A stretch of DNA of 64,000 bases from Bacillus renqingensis (GTDB taxonomy: Bacteria > Bacillota > Bacilli > Bacillales > Cytobacillaceae), in the NCBI RefSeq assembly GCF_016464375.1, contig NZ_JADDIU010000003.1, positions 184,942 through 248,941 on the forward strand. The letters run 5' to 3'. The notes under the pieces are model-generated. The model did no database searches and was not told the origin of the DNA. It saw nothing but the letters and a program-made list of their open reading frames with translations. The translations under genes and the position numbers were made by a program. How positions within the stretch are numbered: the first letter of the stretch is position 1; the number at the start of each line of letters is the position of its first letter. Shown here in pieces: positions 36,771-45,781 of the stretch.

Positions 36771-37943
36771 ATGAAACGAGTGGTTTCTGTAATAGCAATA
36801 GTAGTTTTGCTTATGAGTTTACCGATTCCTTCTGCCTTTGCTGCCGAAGAAAAGAAGAGTACAGATATTGTTGATGATGTTAGATCGGCTATTTTATTGG
36901 AGAGGGATACAGGGAAAATCCTCTTCGAGAAAAATAGTAAGGAAGAGCTTCCCCCGGCTAGTATGACAAAAATTATGACCATGCTGCTAATCATGGAGGC
37001 GATTGACAAAGGAAAGCTTTCTTGGAATGAAAAAATTCGTGCAAGTGAGTTTGCTGCCTCCATGGGCGGGTCACAAATTTTCCTTGAGCCAGGCGAGGAA
37101 ATGACGACAAAAGATATGATGAAAGGGATTGCAATTGCTTCAGGGAATGATGCCTCTGTGGCTATGGCCGAGAGAATTGCCGGTTCAGAAGAGGCGTTTG
37201 TTGACATGATGAATGCTAAGGCAAAAGAACTGGGGTTAAAGCATACCTTTTTTAAAAACACAACGGGTTTACCAGTGAGCGGACATTACAGCTCAGCCTA
37301 CGATATGGCAATCATGGCAAAAGAACTATTAAAATATGAAGACATAACCAAGTTTACAGGTTTGTATGAAGGCTATTTACGAGAAAATACGGATAAAAAA
37401 TTCTGGCTTGTTAATACAAATAAATTAGTTCGCTTTTATCCTGGGGTAGATGGCTTAAAAACCGGCTTTACGGCAGAAGCAAAATACTGCCTGACAGCAA
37501 CTGCCGAAAAGGACGGCATGCGTGTCATTGCAGTTGTTTTTGGAGCACCGACAGCGAAGGATCGAAATGCCCAGGTAACAAAAATGCTGAACTATGCTTA
37601 CAATCAATTTCAAACGCATCCAATGTATAAGCGTAACGAAGTGATTAGTCAGGCGAAAATCAGTAAAGGACAAAACAAGACAGTTGACGCTGTTACAAGT
37701 GAATCCCTTTCGTTACTGACAAAAAAAGGTGAAGAGACGAAGGATGTAAAGCAGAAAGTCATTATCCAAAAAAACCTAAAAGCTCCGATTCATAAAGGAG
37801 ATAAGGTTGGAACTATTAAACTTATCAGAAATGGTAAAGTAATGCTGGAAAGTCCGCTTGTAGCGAAGAATGAAGTGCAGGAAGCCAGCTGGTGGACACT
37901 CTATAAGCGAGCGTTCGGTATGTTCACCAAAACTGGAAGTTAA
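36771..37943 (+). CDS. dacF: D-alanyl-D-alanine carboxypeptidase DacF
   Basis: 390-aa penicillin-binding protein of the forespore that trims cortex peptidoglycan stem peptides. A signal peptide ends near SAFAAEE, then the catalytic motifs are S64-MT-K67, SGN in IASGNDAS, and KTG in LKTGFT. A C-terminal beta domain and amphipathic tail for membrane attachment follow. It lies immediately upstream of spoIIAA. Confidence 0.94.
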   Translation: MKRVVSVIAIVVLLMSLPIPSAFAAEEKKSTDIVDDVRSAILLERDTGKILFEKNSKEELPPASMTKIMTMLLIMEAIDKGKLSWNEKIRASEFAASMGGSQIFLEPGEEMTTKDMMKGIAIASGNDASVAMAERIAGSEEAFVDMMNAKAKELGLKHTFFKNTTGLPVSGHYSSAYDMAIMAKELLKYEDITKFTGLYEGYLRENTDKKFWLVNTNKLVRFYPGVDGLKTGFTAEAKYCLTATAEKDGMRVIAVVFGAPTAKDRNAQVTKMLNYAYNQFQTHPMYKRNEVISQAKISKGQNKTVDAVTSESLSLLTKKGEETKDVKQKVIIQKNLKAPIHKGDKVGTIKLIRNGKVMLESPLVAKNEVQEASWWTLYKRAFGMFTKTGS

Positions 37944-37968
37944 GATTAGACAACCTAAATAATAACGA

Positions 37969-38058
37969 TGTCGAAAGCCGAAAATTACTCACTTCTTTTA
38001 GCGAAAAACGACTAGTTTTGTATGTAAGGAAGGAATTTTAACCAACAAAAGAGAATTA
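37969..38058 (+). promoter_or_regulatory. spoIIA promoter: Spo0A box and SigH promoter
   Basis: A SigH promoter is complete: GAAGGAATT (38029-38037), 12-bp spacer, AGAGAATTA (38050-38058). An exact 0A box TGTCGAA lies at 37969-37975, about 90 bases before the predicted start, and a one-mismatch box (TAGCGAA) lies about 30 bases nearer. This is the known control of spoIIA at sporulation onset. Confidence 0.85.
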
Positions 38059-38070
38059 ACTCACTATACC

Positions 38071-38362
38071 AAAGAAAAGCGCAAGCGCCTCGATTAGCCC
38101 CGACAAGCACAAGACGAGCCGGCCAAAAGGTTGTTTTTTAACCTTTAGGACGGATTGGCTTGTGACCGAGGGGCTGGGCGCTGGAGCTGGACAAAGAAAA
38201 GCGCAAGCGCCTCAATTAGCCCCGACAAGCACAAGACGAGCCGGCCGAAAGGTTGTTTTTTAACCTTTAGGACGGATTGGCTTGTGACCGAGGGGCCCAG
38301 GCTGCTTGTGATGGACAAAGACAAAGCAGAAGCGCCATAAACGGACGCTTGCGCTGGACAAG
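38071..38362. repeat. Tandem dispersed-palindrome elements in the spoIIA leader (two full copies and a remnant)
   Basis: Two direct copies, 38071-38192 and 38193-38316, are about 95% identical for their first 100 bp. Each folds as nested stems: AGCCCC/GGGGCT, CACAAG/CTTGTG and apical AAAGGTT/AACCTTT around a T-rich loop. A third, core-less piece (38317-38362) keeps only the ends. All lie between the SigH promoter and the spoIIAA ribosome site, so they form about 290 bases of mRNA leader. The open frame across them is not a gene. Confidence 0.88.
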
Positions 38363-38382
38363 ATGAAGGAGGCCTTTGGATA

Positions 38383-38733
38383 GTGAGTCTAACGATTGAT
38401 TTTGAAACGAAGCATGATGTTTTATGTATCCGGTTAAGTGGCGAATTAGACCATCACACAGCGGATGAACTTCGAGAAAAAGTGACAGTTATTATTGAAA
38501 GAGATGAAATTCGTCATATTGTCTTGAATCTGGAAGAGCTCACCTTTATGGATAGCTCGGGTTTAGGCGTTATTTTAGGAAGATACAAGCAAATCAAACA
38601 GGTCCACGGTGAAATGGTTGTTTGTGCCATTAGCCCCGCCATCAAGCGTCTATTCGATATGTCCGGTCTATTTAAAATCATTAAAATGGAGCCGACAGAA
38701 GAATTTGCCTTGCAAAGATTGGGGGTGGCCTGA
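38383..38733 (+). CDS. spoIIAA: Anti-sigma F factor antagonist SpoIIAA
   Basis: 116-aa STAS protein that frees SigF from SpoIIAB. The phosphorylated serine is S58 in MDSSGLG, in the same position as in B. subtilis. GTG 38383 follows AAGGAGG. The stop lies directly against the spoIIAB start, so the two are coupled. Confidence 0.97.
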   Translation: MSLTIDFETKHDVLCIRLSGELDHHTADELREKVTVIIERDEIRHIVLNLEELTFMDSSGLGVILGRYKQIKQVHGEMVVCAISPAIKRLFDMSGLFKIIKMEPTEEFALQRLGVA

Positions 38734-39174
38734 GTGAAAAATGAAATGAACTTACAGTTCAGCGCCTTAAGTCAAAATGAATCGTTTGCCCGAGTCGCGG
38801 TCGCTGCCTTTATTGCACAATTAGACCCGACAATGGATGAACTTACAGAGATTAAAACCGTTGTTTCAGAAGCGGTGACCAATGCGATTATTCATGGTTA
38901 TGAAAACGATCCGGATGGCATCGTTTATATTACGGTAACGATTGAGGATAATGTGATTGATATGACAATAAAGGATGTTGGCGTTGGAATTATTGATGTG
39001 GAAGAAGCTCGTCAGCCATTATTTACAACAAAGCCGGACTTAGAACGGTCCGGTATGGGTTTTACCATCATGGAAAATTTCATGGATGAGGTTGAGGTTC
39101 TCACACAGCCAGGTAGAGGAACCGAGGTTAGACTACGAAAGCATTTACAATCTCGGAAAATGCTTTGCAATTAA
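38734..39174 (+). CDS. spoIIAB: Anti-sigma F factor SpoIIAB
   Basis: 146-aa GHKL kinase that binds SigF and phosphorylates SpoIIAA. The ATP-site N box is [11 protein letters not shown], and G boxes are in DVGVGI and GMGFTIM. GTG 38734 abuts the spoIIAA stop. A second start at ATG 38743 is possible. The sigF ribosome site overlaps its end. Confidence 0.97.
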   Translation: MKNEMNLQFSALSQNESFARVAVAAFIAQLDPTMDELTEIKTVVSEAVTNAIIHGYENDPDGIVYITVTIEDNVIDMTIKDVGVGIIDVEEARQPLFTTKPDLERSGMGFTIMENFMDEVEVLTQPGRGTEVRLRKHLQSRKMLCN

Positions 39175-39186
39175 GGAGACTTGCCG

Positions 39187-39945
39187 ATGGATGTGGAGGT
39201 CAAGAACAACAAAAAGCAGACGTATTTAAAAGATCATGAAGTCAAGGAGCTTATAAAAAAGAGCCAAGCAGGAGACCAGGAAGCCAGAGACGTCATTGTA
39301 GAACGAAACATAAGACTTGTTTGGTCTGTTGTTCAACGGTTTCTTAATAGAGGATATGACCCTGATGACCTGTTTCAAATTGGCTGTATTGGGTTACTAA
39401 AATCAGTTGATAAGTTTGACCTAACCTTCGATGTGAAGTTTTCCACCTATGCCGTTCCAATGATTATAGGGGAAATCCAGCGATTTATCCGTGATGATGG
39501 AACTGTAAAGGTCAGCCGATCGTTGAAGGAAATGGGAAATAGAATTCGAAAAGCGAAGGATGAATTATCAAAAACCCTTGGAAGGGTTCCAACCGTTAAC
39601 GAAATTTCTGAACATCTTGAGCTCACGCCGGAGGATGTGATTCTTGCTCAAGAAGCAAGCAGGGCTCCGTCCTCGATTCATGAAACGGTTTATGAAAATG
39701 ATGGTGACCCGATTACATTGCTAGATCAAATCGATGACGGAAATGAGAGCAAGTGGTTTGACAAATTTGCTTTAAAGGAAGCCATCCGCGAGTTGGATGA
39801 ACGAGAAAGATTAATCGTCTATTTACGATATTATAAGGATCAAACACAATCTGAAGTTGCCGGGAGGCTGGGAATTTCCCAGGTTCAAGTTTCAAGGCTG
39901 GAAAAAAAGATTTTACAACAAATGAAAGACCGTATGGATTTCTAA
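39187..39945 (+). CDS. sigF: Forespore sigma factor SigF
   Basis: 252-aa sigma-70 family factor, first compartment-specific regulator of the forespore. Region 2 contains DDLFQIGCIGLLKSVDKFD and FSTYAVPMIIGEIQRF; region 4 has the helix-turn-helix QSEVAGRLGISQVQVSRLEKK. ATG 39187 matches the family start (MDVEV) and follows AAGGAGA; the frame is open 2 codons further to a TTG. A hairpin overlaps the stop. Confidence 0.97.
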   Translation: MDVEVKNNKKQTYLKDHEVKELIKKSQAGDQEARDVIVERNIRLVWSVVQRFLNRGYDPDDLFQIGCIGLLKSVDKFDLTFDVKFSTYAVPMIIGEIQRFIRDDGTVKVSRSLKEMGNRIRKAKDELSKTLGRVPTVNEISEHLELTPEDVILAQEASRAPSSIHETVYENDGDPITLLDQIDDGNESKWFDKFALKEAIRELDERERLIVYLRYYKDQTQSEVAGRLGISQVQVSRLEKKILQQMKDRMDF

Positions 39946-39964
39946 TTCCACACGGTCTTTTTTA
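39925..39964 (+). terminator. Terminator overlapping the end of sigF
   Basis: Stem AAAGACCGT-TGG / CCA-ACGGTCTTT with a run of T. It separates spoIIA from spoVA transcription. Confidence 0.75.
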
Positions 39965-39980
39965 GGTTAAAAAATTATCG

Positions 39981-40010
39981 TTCATAAATCACCATTTTTT
40001 ACACATACTA
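39981..40010 (+). promoter_or_regulatory. SigG/SigF-type promoter of spoVA
   Basis: TTCATA, 17-bp spacer, CATACTA, close to the forespore SigG consensus, about 29 bases before the spoVAA start. Confidence 0.65.
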
Positions 40011-40038
40011 TTTTTATCATATGTAGGAAGTGAAGATT

Positions 40039-40659
40039 TTGGAAAAGACAGTCTACATCCGCATGCGGAATCGCGTTCAAACCCGTGCAAAAGAGACCAT
40101 TTATTTAAAGGACGCTGCCCAAATCATTGCCGATGATAGTGTACTTTCAAAGCTTCAACAGATCATCATTCACAAGTTAACGGAAAAGGACGGAAATATT
40201 GTCGTTATTGACGTTATGAAGGTAATCCAATTAATTTCGAGTCGTTTCAGAGACGTAGAGGTCCAAACGATAGGTCCTGCTCAAACGATTATCGAAATCG
40301 TGTCCAAAGAAAAAGGGGTTTCCGTTCCTTTTTTTCTTTTAATATGGTTTTTATTATTTTTTGGATCGGCCCTAACGCTTATGAATTTTCATGATGATGT
40401 CAGCATGAAAAGTGTACAGGAAAAAATCTATACGATTATTACCGGTAAGAGGGAAACAAAGCCGCTGCTATTCCAAATTCCCTATTCTATCGGGCTTGGT
40501 CTTGGCATGATATTATTTTTCAATCATGTCTTTAAAAAACGAATTAATGATGAACCTAGTCCGCTTGAAGTTGAAATGTTTAATTATCAAATGGATTTGG
40601 ATAATTACGTAATAGTCAATGAAAATAAAGAGAGTATGAAACGAGTACATGACGATTAA
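40039..40659 (+). CDS. spoVAA: Stage V sporulation protein AA
   Basis: 206-aa membrane protein of the spoVA channel operon for dipicolinate movement. A cytoplasmic N-terminal domain (about 1-90) precedes hydrophobic segments (VSVPFFLLIWFLLFFGSAL and IPYSIGLGLGMILFF). TTG 40039 behind AGGAAG gives the family start (EKTVYIRMRNRV) and exact length; the GTG 9 bases upstream lacks a site. Overlaps spoVAB by 11 bases. Confidence 0.92.
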   Translation: MEKTVYIRMRNRVQTRAKETIYLKDAAQIIADDSVLSKLQQIIIHKLTEKDGNIVVIDVMKVIQLISSRFRDVEVQTIGPAQTIIEIVSKEKGVSVPFFLLIWFLLFFGSALTLMNFHDDVSMKSVQEKIYTIITGKRETKPLLFQIPYSIGLGLGMILFFNHVFKKRINDEPSPLEVEMFNYQMDLDNYVIVNENKESMKRVHDD

Positions 40660-41071
40660 AATCGTGATCATTATTTTCCTTGGCTTTGCAAGTGGACTAG
40701 CTGTTGGCTCTGGTTTTGTTGCCTTTCTAACTGTACTTGGAATTATCCCAAGACTGACACAGCTCAGTAAAACAATGAAAATGATTCAATCCTATGAATG
40801 GGCAGTCGTCATTGGGGCACTCACGGGAGTGCTGGCAAGTTTAAGGGATCCGAACTTAAATCTTTCCCCATATTTGTTAATTCCTCTTGGTCTTACAGGC
40901 GGGGTGTATATCGGAATGTTGGCTGCGGGTCTTTCAGAGGCGTTGAATGTTTTTCCAATCCTCGCAAAAAGGATCCGGTTAGACGGCAAGATTATGATCC
41001 TCATCATGGCAATCGTCTTTGGCAAAATTTTTGGTTCAATTTTTCAATGGCTATATTTTGTGCATCATTAA
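40649..41071 (+). CDS. spoVAB: Stage V sporulation protein AB
   Basis: 140-aa hydrophobic protein with about four membrane helices and GLASGLAVGSGFVAFL-like glycine-rich first segment. Starts inside spoVAA. In B. subtilis spoVAC, AD and AEB follow; here a spoVAF gene follows after 38 bases. Confidence 0.92.
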   Translation: MTIKIVIIIFLGFASGLAVGSGFVAFLTVLGIIPRLTQLSKTMKMIQSYEWAVVIGALTGVLASLRDPNLNLSPYLLIPLGLTGGVYIGMLAAGLSEALNVFPILAKRIRLDGKIMILIMAIVFGKIFGSIFQWLYFVHH

Positions 41072-41109
41072 TGACTTTCTAGAGATTCCTACTTGAAAGG
41101 AGTGGTTTT

Positions 41110-42594
41110 TTGACACAGAAGAAAGTAGAAAAATGGCCAATCCCCACATCAGTAAATGAAATTGAACATTATATGAAACAGCGGGTAGGCCTTGGTATCA
41201 GCTTTGATCTTGGCATTCGAAAAATAAAGATACTGAAAAAAGATGTCCACATTTATTATGTTAATGGATTATGTGATACGATCTACATTATCCAATTAAT
41301 TAAAGAGTTAGTGGGAATCAATAACAGGGAAGAAGCTTCCCCTAACGTATTTAAGATCATTGAAAACAGACTGGTAAACCAATCTGTAGAAAAGACACAG
41401 GAACTGGATCATTTTGTTACGCAGGTCTTATCTGGATTAATTGGTATTGCGGTTGAAGGGGAGGATACCGCATTTATTGTTGATGTGAGAAGTTATCCTG
41501 GTCGTGCACCCATGGAACCTGATACCGAAAAGGTCGTCAGAGGAGCCCGTGACGGGTTTGTTGAAAATATCATACTGAATACAGCCTTAACCAGAAGACG
41601 AATCCGTGACGAACGGCTTCGTTTTGAAATGTATAAGATTGGGGTACGTTCCAAAACAGATGTCGCCCTTGCTTATTTACAGGATGTGGCCGATCCCGAT
41701 CTCATCAATATTCTCAGGGAAGAACTTAATGCGATTGACGTAGATGGCATTCCAATGGCAGATAAAACACTTGAGGAATTTATTGTCAAACAGGGCTTTA
41801 ACCCTTATCCCATTGTCAGGTATACCGAAAGAGCGGATGTGGCGGCAGCTCATATATTGGAGGGGCATGTAGTCATATTTTGTGACACTTCACCAAGCGT
41901 CATTATCACTCCAACTACTTTTTTTCATCATGTCCAGCATGCTGAGGAATTCCGTGAATCACCGGCTATGGGGACTTTTGTCCGTTGGACAAGGTTTTTG
42001 GGTGTTTTGACATCGATTTTTTTGCTGCCGTTATGGCTTTTGCTTGTAATAGAGCCATCATTACTACCTGAAAAACTGTCATTTATTGGACCCAATAAGC
42101 AAACCAATATTCCAATCCTGATTCAATTGTTTATGGCGGATTTTGGAATAGAGTTTTTGCGCATCGCTGCGATTCATACACCAACACCGCTGTCAACTGC
42201 GATGGGGTTAATTGCTGCAGTGTTAATCGGGGAAATCGCAATTGATGTTGGACTATTTGTTCCTGAAGTCATTCTTTATGTTGCCGTAGCTGGAATTGGA
42301 ACCTTTACAACACCTAGTTATGAATTAAGTGTTGCCAATAAAATAGCCAGAATGGTTTTAATGTTATTCGTCGCTTTTTTTCACCTTCCCGGATTTATAA
42401 TTGGCTGCACATTATGGTTTATTTTCCTTGTACGGATGCGTGCGCTTAATACCCCTTATTTATGGCCATTCTTACCATTTGAACCAAAGGGATTTTTCCA
42501 GATTATCTTTCGCAGGGCAATTCCGGGTTCAGCGCTTAGACCAAGTATTGTTCACCCAAGGGACCGCTATCGCCAACGTCCCAACCCTGAATAA
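41110..42594 (+). CDS. spoVAF: Stage V sporulation protein AF (GerA-family spore membrane protein)
   Basis: 494-aa protein. A long cytoplasmic N-terminus (about 1-285) is followed by the GerAA-type membrane core with SPSVIITPTTFFHHVQ and HTPTPLSTAMGLIAAVLIGE. A Pro/Arg-rich tail ends the protein. TTG 41110 follows AAAGGAGTGG. It modulates germinant receptor and channel function in family members. Its direct adjacency to spoVAB is unusual. Confidence 0.92.
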   Translation: MTQKKVEKWPIPTSVNEIEHYMKQRVGLGISFDLGIRKIKILKKDVHIYYVNGLCDTIYIIQLIKELVGINNREEASPNVFKIIENRLVNQSVEKTQELDHFVTQVLSGLIGIAVEGEDTAFIVDVRSYPGRAPMEPDTEKVVRGARDGFVENIILNTALTRRRIRDERLRFEMYKIGVRSKTDVALAYLQDVADPDLINILREELNAIDVDGIPMADKTLEEFIVKQGFNPYPIVRYTERADVAAAHILEGHVVIFCDTSPSVIITPTTFFHHVQHAEEFRESPAMGTFVRWTRFLGVLTSIFLLPLWLLLVIEPSLLPEKLSFIGPNKQTNIPILIQLFMADFGIEFLRIAAIHTPTPLSTAMGLIAAVLIGEIAIDVGLFVPEVILYVAVAGIGTFTTPSYELSVANKIARMVLMLFVAFFHLPGFIIGCTLWFIFLVRMRALNTPYLWPFLPFEPKGFFQIIFRRAIPGSALRPSIVHPRDRYRQRPNPE

Positions 42595-42654
42595 AAAAAT
42601 TGCAGAAAAGAAAATGGTGTGCTACAGTATTTTTAATTAAATAAAGGACAAAAG

Positions 42655-42699
42655 AAAATAGGCAGTATCTTTAACAGATTCTGTCTATTTGTTTATCTT
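42655..42699 (+). terminator. Terminator after spoVAF
   Basis: Stem AAATAGGCAG/CTGTCTATTT (one wobble) with a T-rich 3' side. The remaining bases to lysA contain TATA-rich sequence but no lysine riboswitch. Confidence 0.6.
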
Positions 42700-42750
42700 T
42701 TAGGATTGTCTATATAAACTATAGTGAGTCGTTACGGAGAGGGGAAGAAA

Positions 42751-44055
42751 ATGTATTTTTACGGAACAACAGGAGTGAATAAAAACGGACATTTGGAAAT
42801 AGGTGGAGTCGATAGCTTGGAATTAGCGAAAAACTTTGGAACTCCCCTATATGTGTATGATGTTGCCTTAATTAGAGAAAGGGCACGCGGATTTAAACAT
42901 GCTTTTGAAGAACAAAATGTCAGGGCTCAAGTTGCCTATGCCAGTAAGGCATTTTCAACCGTTGCCATGGTGCAGCTTGCTGAGGAAGAAGGTTTATCAC
43001 TTGATGTTGTTTCCGGTGGTGAATTATTTACTGCTTTAGCCGCTGGCTTCCCTGCTGAAAGGATTCATTTTCACGGTAACAATAAGAGTAGAGAAGAATT
43101 AGAAATGGCATTGGACCACCAAATTGGCTGTATAGTGATTGATAATTTTTACGAAATTGAGCTATTAAAAACAATTTGTTTAGAAAAATCAACTAAGATC
43201 AATGTTCTATTACGGGTGACACCTGGGATTGAGGCCCATACCCATGATTATATCTTAACCGGTCAGGAGGATTCAAAATTTGGCTTTGATCTTCAAAATG
43301 GTCAAGTTGAAGAAGCTCTCGCGGCTGTTCTATCATTTCCGTATTTCCATGTTCTTGGACTTCACTGTCATATTGGTTCGCAGATTTTTGAAACAACTGG
43401 CTTTTTGCTTGCAGCCCAAAAGATTGTTGAGAAGATGGCAGAGTGGAAAGAAAGGATCTCTTTTGAAGCGGAAGTATTAAATTTAGGCGGTGGGTTTGGA
43501 ATTCGTTATACAAAAGCAGATGAACCGATTCCCCCATCTCAATATGTGAGTGAGATTATTAAAGAAGTTAAGCAGCTTATTGAACATTATTCACTCAAAA
43601 TGCCGGAAATTTGGATTGAACCAGGCCGTTCGCTCGTAGGAGATGCCGGACTTACCTTATACAAAATCGGCTCGTCCAAGGATGTCCCGGAGGTTAGAAA
43701 ATATTTAGCGGTTGATGGCGGCATGAGCGATAATATCAGGCCGGCTCTTTACCAGGCAAAATATGAAGCAGTCCTTGCCAATAAACCATTAGCGGAAAAC
43801 TCTGAAACGGTTTCGATTGCCGGAAAATGCTGTGAATCCGGAGATATGTTGATTTGGGATTTACCTCTGCCTAAGGCAGGAGGGGAAGATATTTTAGCTG
43901 TTTTTTGCACCGGCGCATATGGATATTCCATGGCAAACAACTATAATCGGATCCCTAGGCCGGCTGTTGTATTTGTCGAAGAGGGAACCGCAAATCTTGT
44001 GGTGAAAAGGGAGACATATGAAGATTTAATAAAACAGGATTTACCATTAAAGTAA
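42751..44055 (+). CDS. lysA: Diaminopimelate decarboxylase
   Basis: Final step of lysine synthesis (meso-DAP to lysine). The 434-aa PLP enzyme carries K66 in VAYASKAF; the glycine loop is LNLGGGFGIRY, and GRSLVGDAG and CESGDML complete the site. ATG 42751 behind GAGAGGGG fits the family N-terminus (YFYGTTGVNKNGHLEIGG). Its position after spoVAF matches B. subtilis. Confidence 0.95.
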   Translation: MYFYGTTGVNKNGHLEIGGVDSLELAKNFGTPLYVYDVALIRERARGFKHAFEEQNVRAQVAYASKAFSTVAMVQLAEEEGLSLDVVSGGELFTALAAGFPAERIHFHGNNKSREELEMALDHQIGCIVIDNFYEIELLKTICLEKSTKINVLLRVTPGIEAHTHDYILTGQEDSKFGFDLQNGQVEEALAAVLSFPYFHVLGLHCHIGSQIFETTGFLLAAQKIVEKMAEWKERISFEAEVLNLGGGFGIRYTKADEPIPPSQYVSEIIKEVKQLIEHYSLKMPEIWIEPGRSLVGDAGLTLYKIGSSKDVPEVRKYLAVDGGMSDNIRPALYQAKYEAVLANKPLAENSETVSIAGKCCESGDMLIWDLPLPKAGGEDILAVFCTGAYGYSMANNYNRIPRPAVVFVEEGTANLVVKRETYEDLIKQDLPLK

Positions 44056-44088
44056 AAATAGCTGCCGCAATACTGCGGCAGCTATTTT
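44055..44088. terminator. Bidirectional terminator between lysA and ypuA
   Basis: Perfect 15-bp stem AAAATAGCTGCCGCA and its complement around a 4-nt loop between convergent genes. Confidence 0.88.
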
Positions 44089-44093
44089 GCATT

Positions 44094-44957
44094 TTAAGAG
44101 AAAAGCGATTTTATTGCATCAATTAGCGAGATGAAGAATTGCTTTACTTTGTCAAGAAAGCTTTGTCCTTCTTCCGAGTGAAGGAATTTTGAAATCCGAT
44201 CTTTTGCTTTATTCAATTGGTCGCTTACTTGATTCCAGTCAATATTGAGATCCTTCAGCTTATTGAATAAATCCATCAACCTTTGCAGTTGTTTATCAGT
44301 AAGTGTCACATTTAATTCCTTTGCCGCTTGTTCAATGATGTTGCGCAATTCTTCATCATTTTTTGGTTTATTCTTGGCGATTTCCTCTTTTACTTTCGCA
44401 ATCAGTGCTGCCGCATTTTTGTCTCCAATCGAGTCACCCAGCTTTGCCGTTTCGACCATTTCTTGGTTAGCCGCTTGTTTAACGTCTTCTGGTATTGTTT
44501 TGTCAGCCGAAATTTCGTACGCCTTGATAATCCCTGTTAGAGCGGCAGTTCCTGATACGGAGAATGGTGCCGTGATATAGATAGTAGCATCTTTAACTCC
44601 TGCAGTAATAAGGGCGTTGACATACATTTCATCGGTTACCCAATTAATATTTTTGGTTTTTACTGTTATTCCGGACCCTTTTGGAGCAATCGTAATCGCC
44701 GAGGACGAAATCGCCTTCGTGCCAATTAGAGATTTTGCAATATATTTCCCTAAATATTGATGTTCCTCCTGATTGGATACGGTCACAATTTGTACCCCTT
44801 TAGGTGCACCCATTTCTGTTAATAGGCTGTCTTTTTGTGCCTTTGTTAAATTTTCACCTAATGTGACAATCATGTCTCCCTCGGCCATATCAGCAAAGCT
44901 TTGTATTGGGTATAGGAACATAAATAGGCTTAACAAGATTATAAGCTGTTTTTTCAT
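44094..44957 (-). CDS. ypuA: DUF1002 exported protein YpuA
   Basis: 287-aa protein. The signal peptide (KKQLIILLSLFMFLYPIQS, cleavage near SFA-DM) precedes a DUF1002 domain with NINWVTDEMYVNALITAGV and PFSVSGTAALTGIIKAYE, and a helical C-terminal region. ATG 44955-44957 follows AAAGGAGG; the longer frame upstream lacks a site. Probably an envelope protein; molecular role unknown. Confidence 0.88.
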   Translation of the reverse strand: MKKQLIILLSLFMFLYPIQSFADMAEGDMIVTLGENLTKAQKDSLLTEMGAPKGVQIVTVSNQEEHQYLGKYIAKSLIGTKAISSSAITIAPKGSGITVKTKNINWVTDEMYVNALITAGVKDATIYITAPFSVSGTAALTGIIKAYEISADKTIPEDVKQAANQEMVETAKLGDSIGDKNAAALIAKVKEEIAKNKPKNDEELRNIIEQAAKELNVTLTDKQLQRLMDLFNKLKDLNIDWNQVSDQLNKAKDRISKFLHSEEGQSFLDKVKQFFISLIDAIKSLFS

Positions 44958-45145
44958 AGTTTCCTCCTTTTTAGAGTGCATCCGCTTATCATAACTATAA
45001 CTCACTCCATTATATTTAACGAAAAAAACAATTTAGAAGTTTCATAGAAAAAAATTAATAACTTTAATTTTCGCGAAAAATGGATTATTTTTGTTATTTA
45101 TTGTAGAATGTAGCCAGGCAAGCACTTTTTGGGGGAAAGCTGTTC

Positions 45146-45238
45146 ATGAAAAAGAGCAATTGGATATTATTTGGCATTCTAATAGGTGTTTCTTTCATAT
45201 GGGGCGCAATCTACTGGATGTTTATTGTACCAAAATAA
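45146..45238 (+). CDS. Small single-helix membrane protein (30 aa), unknown
   Basis: ATG 45146 follows GGGGGAAAG. The peptide is KKSNW plus one hydrophobic helix (ILFGILIGVSFIWGAIYW) and ends in VPK. I do not recognise the family. Composition and spacing look genuine, but length gives little statistical support. Confidence 0.5.
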   Translation: MKKSNWILFGILIGVSFIWGAIYWMFIVPK

Positions 45239-45255
45239 ATGGGAAGCGGCGCGAA

Positions 45256-45368
45256 TTCTCCCTAATGAAACATTATCCTTTCAACTACATATTATAAATA
45301 AATGGTTTATTACTTGATTCATTAGGAGAAAATATACTATTGTTAAACCGAATAATTTGGTCGGTTTA
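45256..45368. repeat. Two inverted repeats upstream of ribT
   Basis: Long-range arms TTCTCCCTAATGAA (45256-45269) and TTCATTAGGAGAA (45318-45330) pair with one bulge across 48 bases. A second hairpin, TAAACCGA/TCGGTTTA (45344-45368), lies 23 bases before the ribT start. They could be leader structure or an old terminator. The stretch 44958-45145 upstream is AT-rich without a clear feature. Confidence 0.5.
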
Positions 45369-45381
45369 TTTCATTTAATGA

Positions 45382-45741
<360 letters not shown>

Positions 45742-45747
45742 AATTAG

Positions 45748-45781
45748 AAAAGGCAGCGAATAAACCTATTCGCTGCCTTTT
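45748..45781. terminator. Bidirectional terminator between ribT and ypuF
   Basis: Perfect 15-bp stem AAAAGGCAGCGAATA and complement, 4-nt loop, between convergent genes. The ypuF stop lies at its loop. Confidence 0.88.

Noticed and set aside
38155..38340. 61-aa ORF before spoIIAA, and an ORF at 46446-46703
   Set aside because: They cross repeat elements; the coding potential comes from the repeat sequence, not a gene.
42600..42750. Lysine riboswitch before lysA
   Set aside because: The leader is too short and lacks the conserved L-box blocks; the only hairpin ends the spoVAF transcript.
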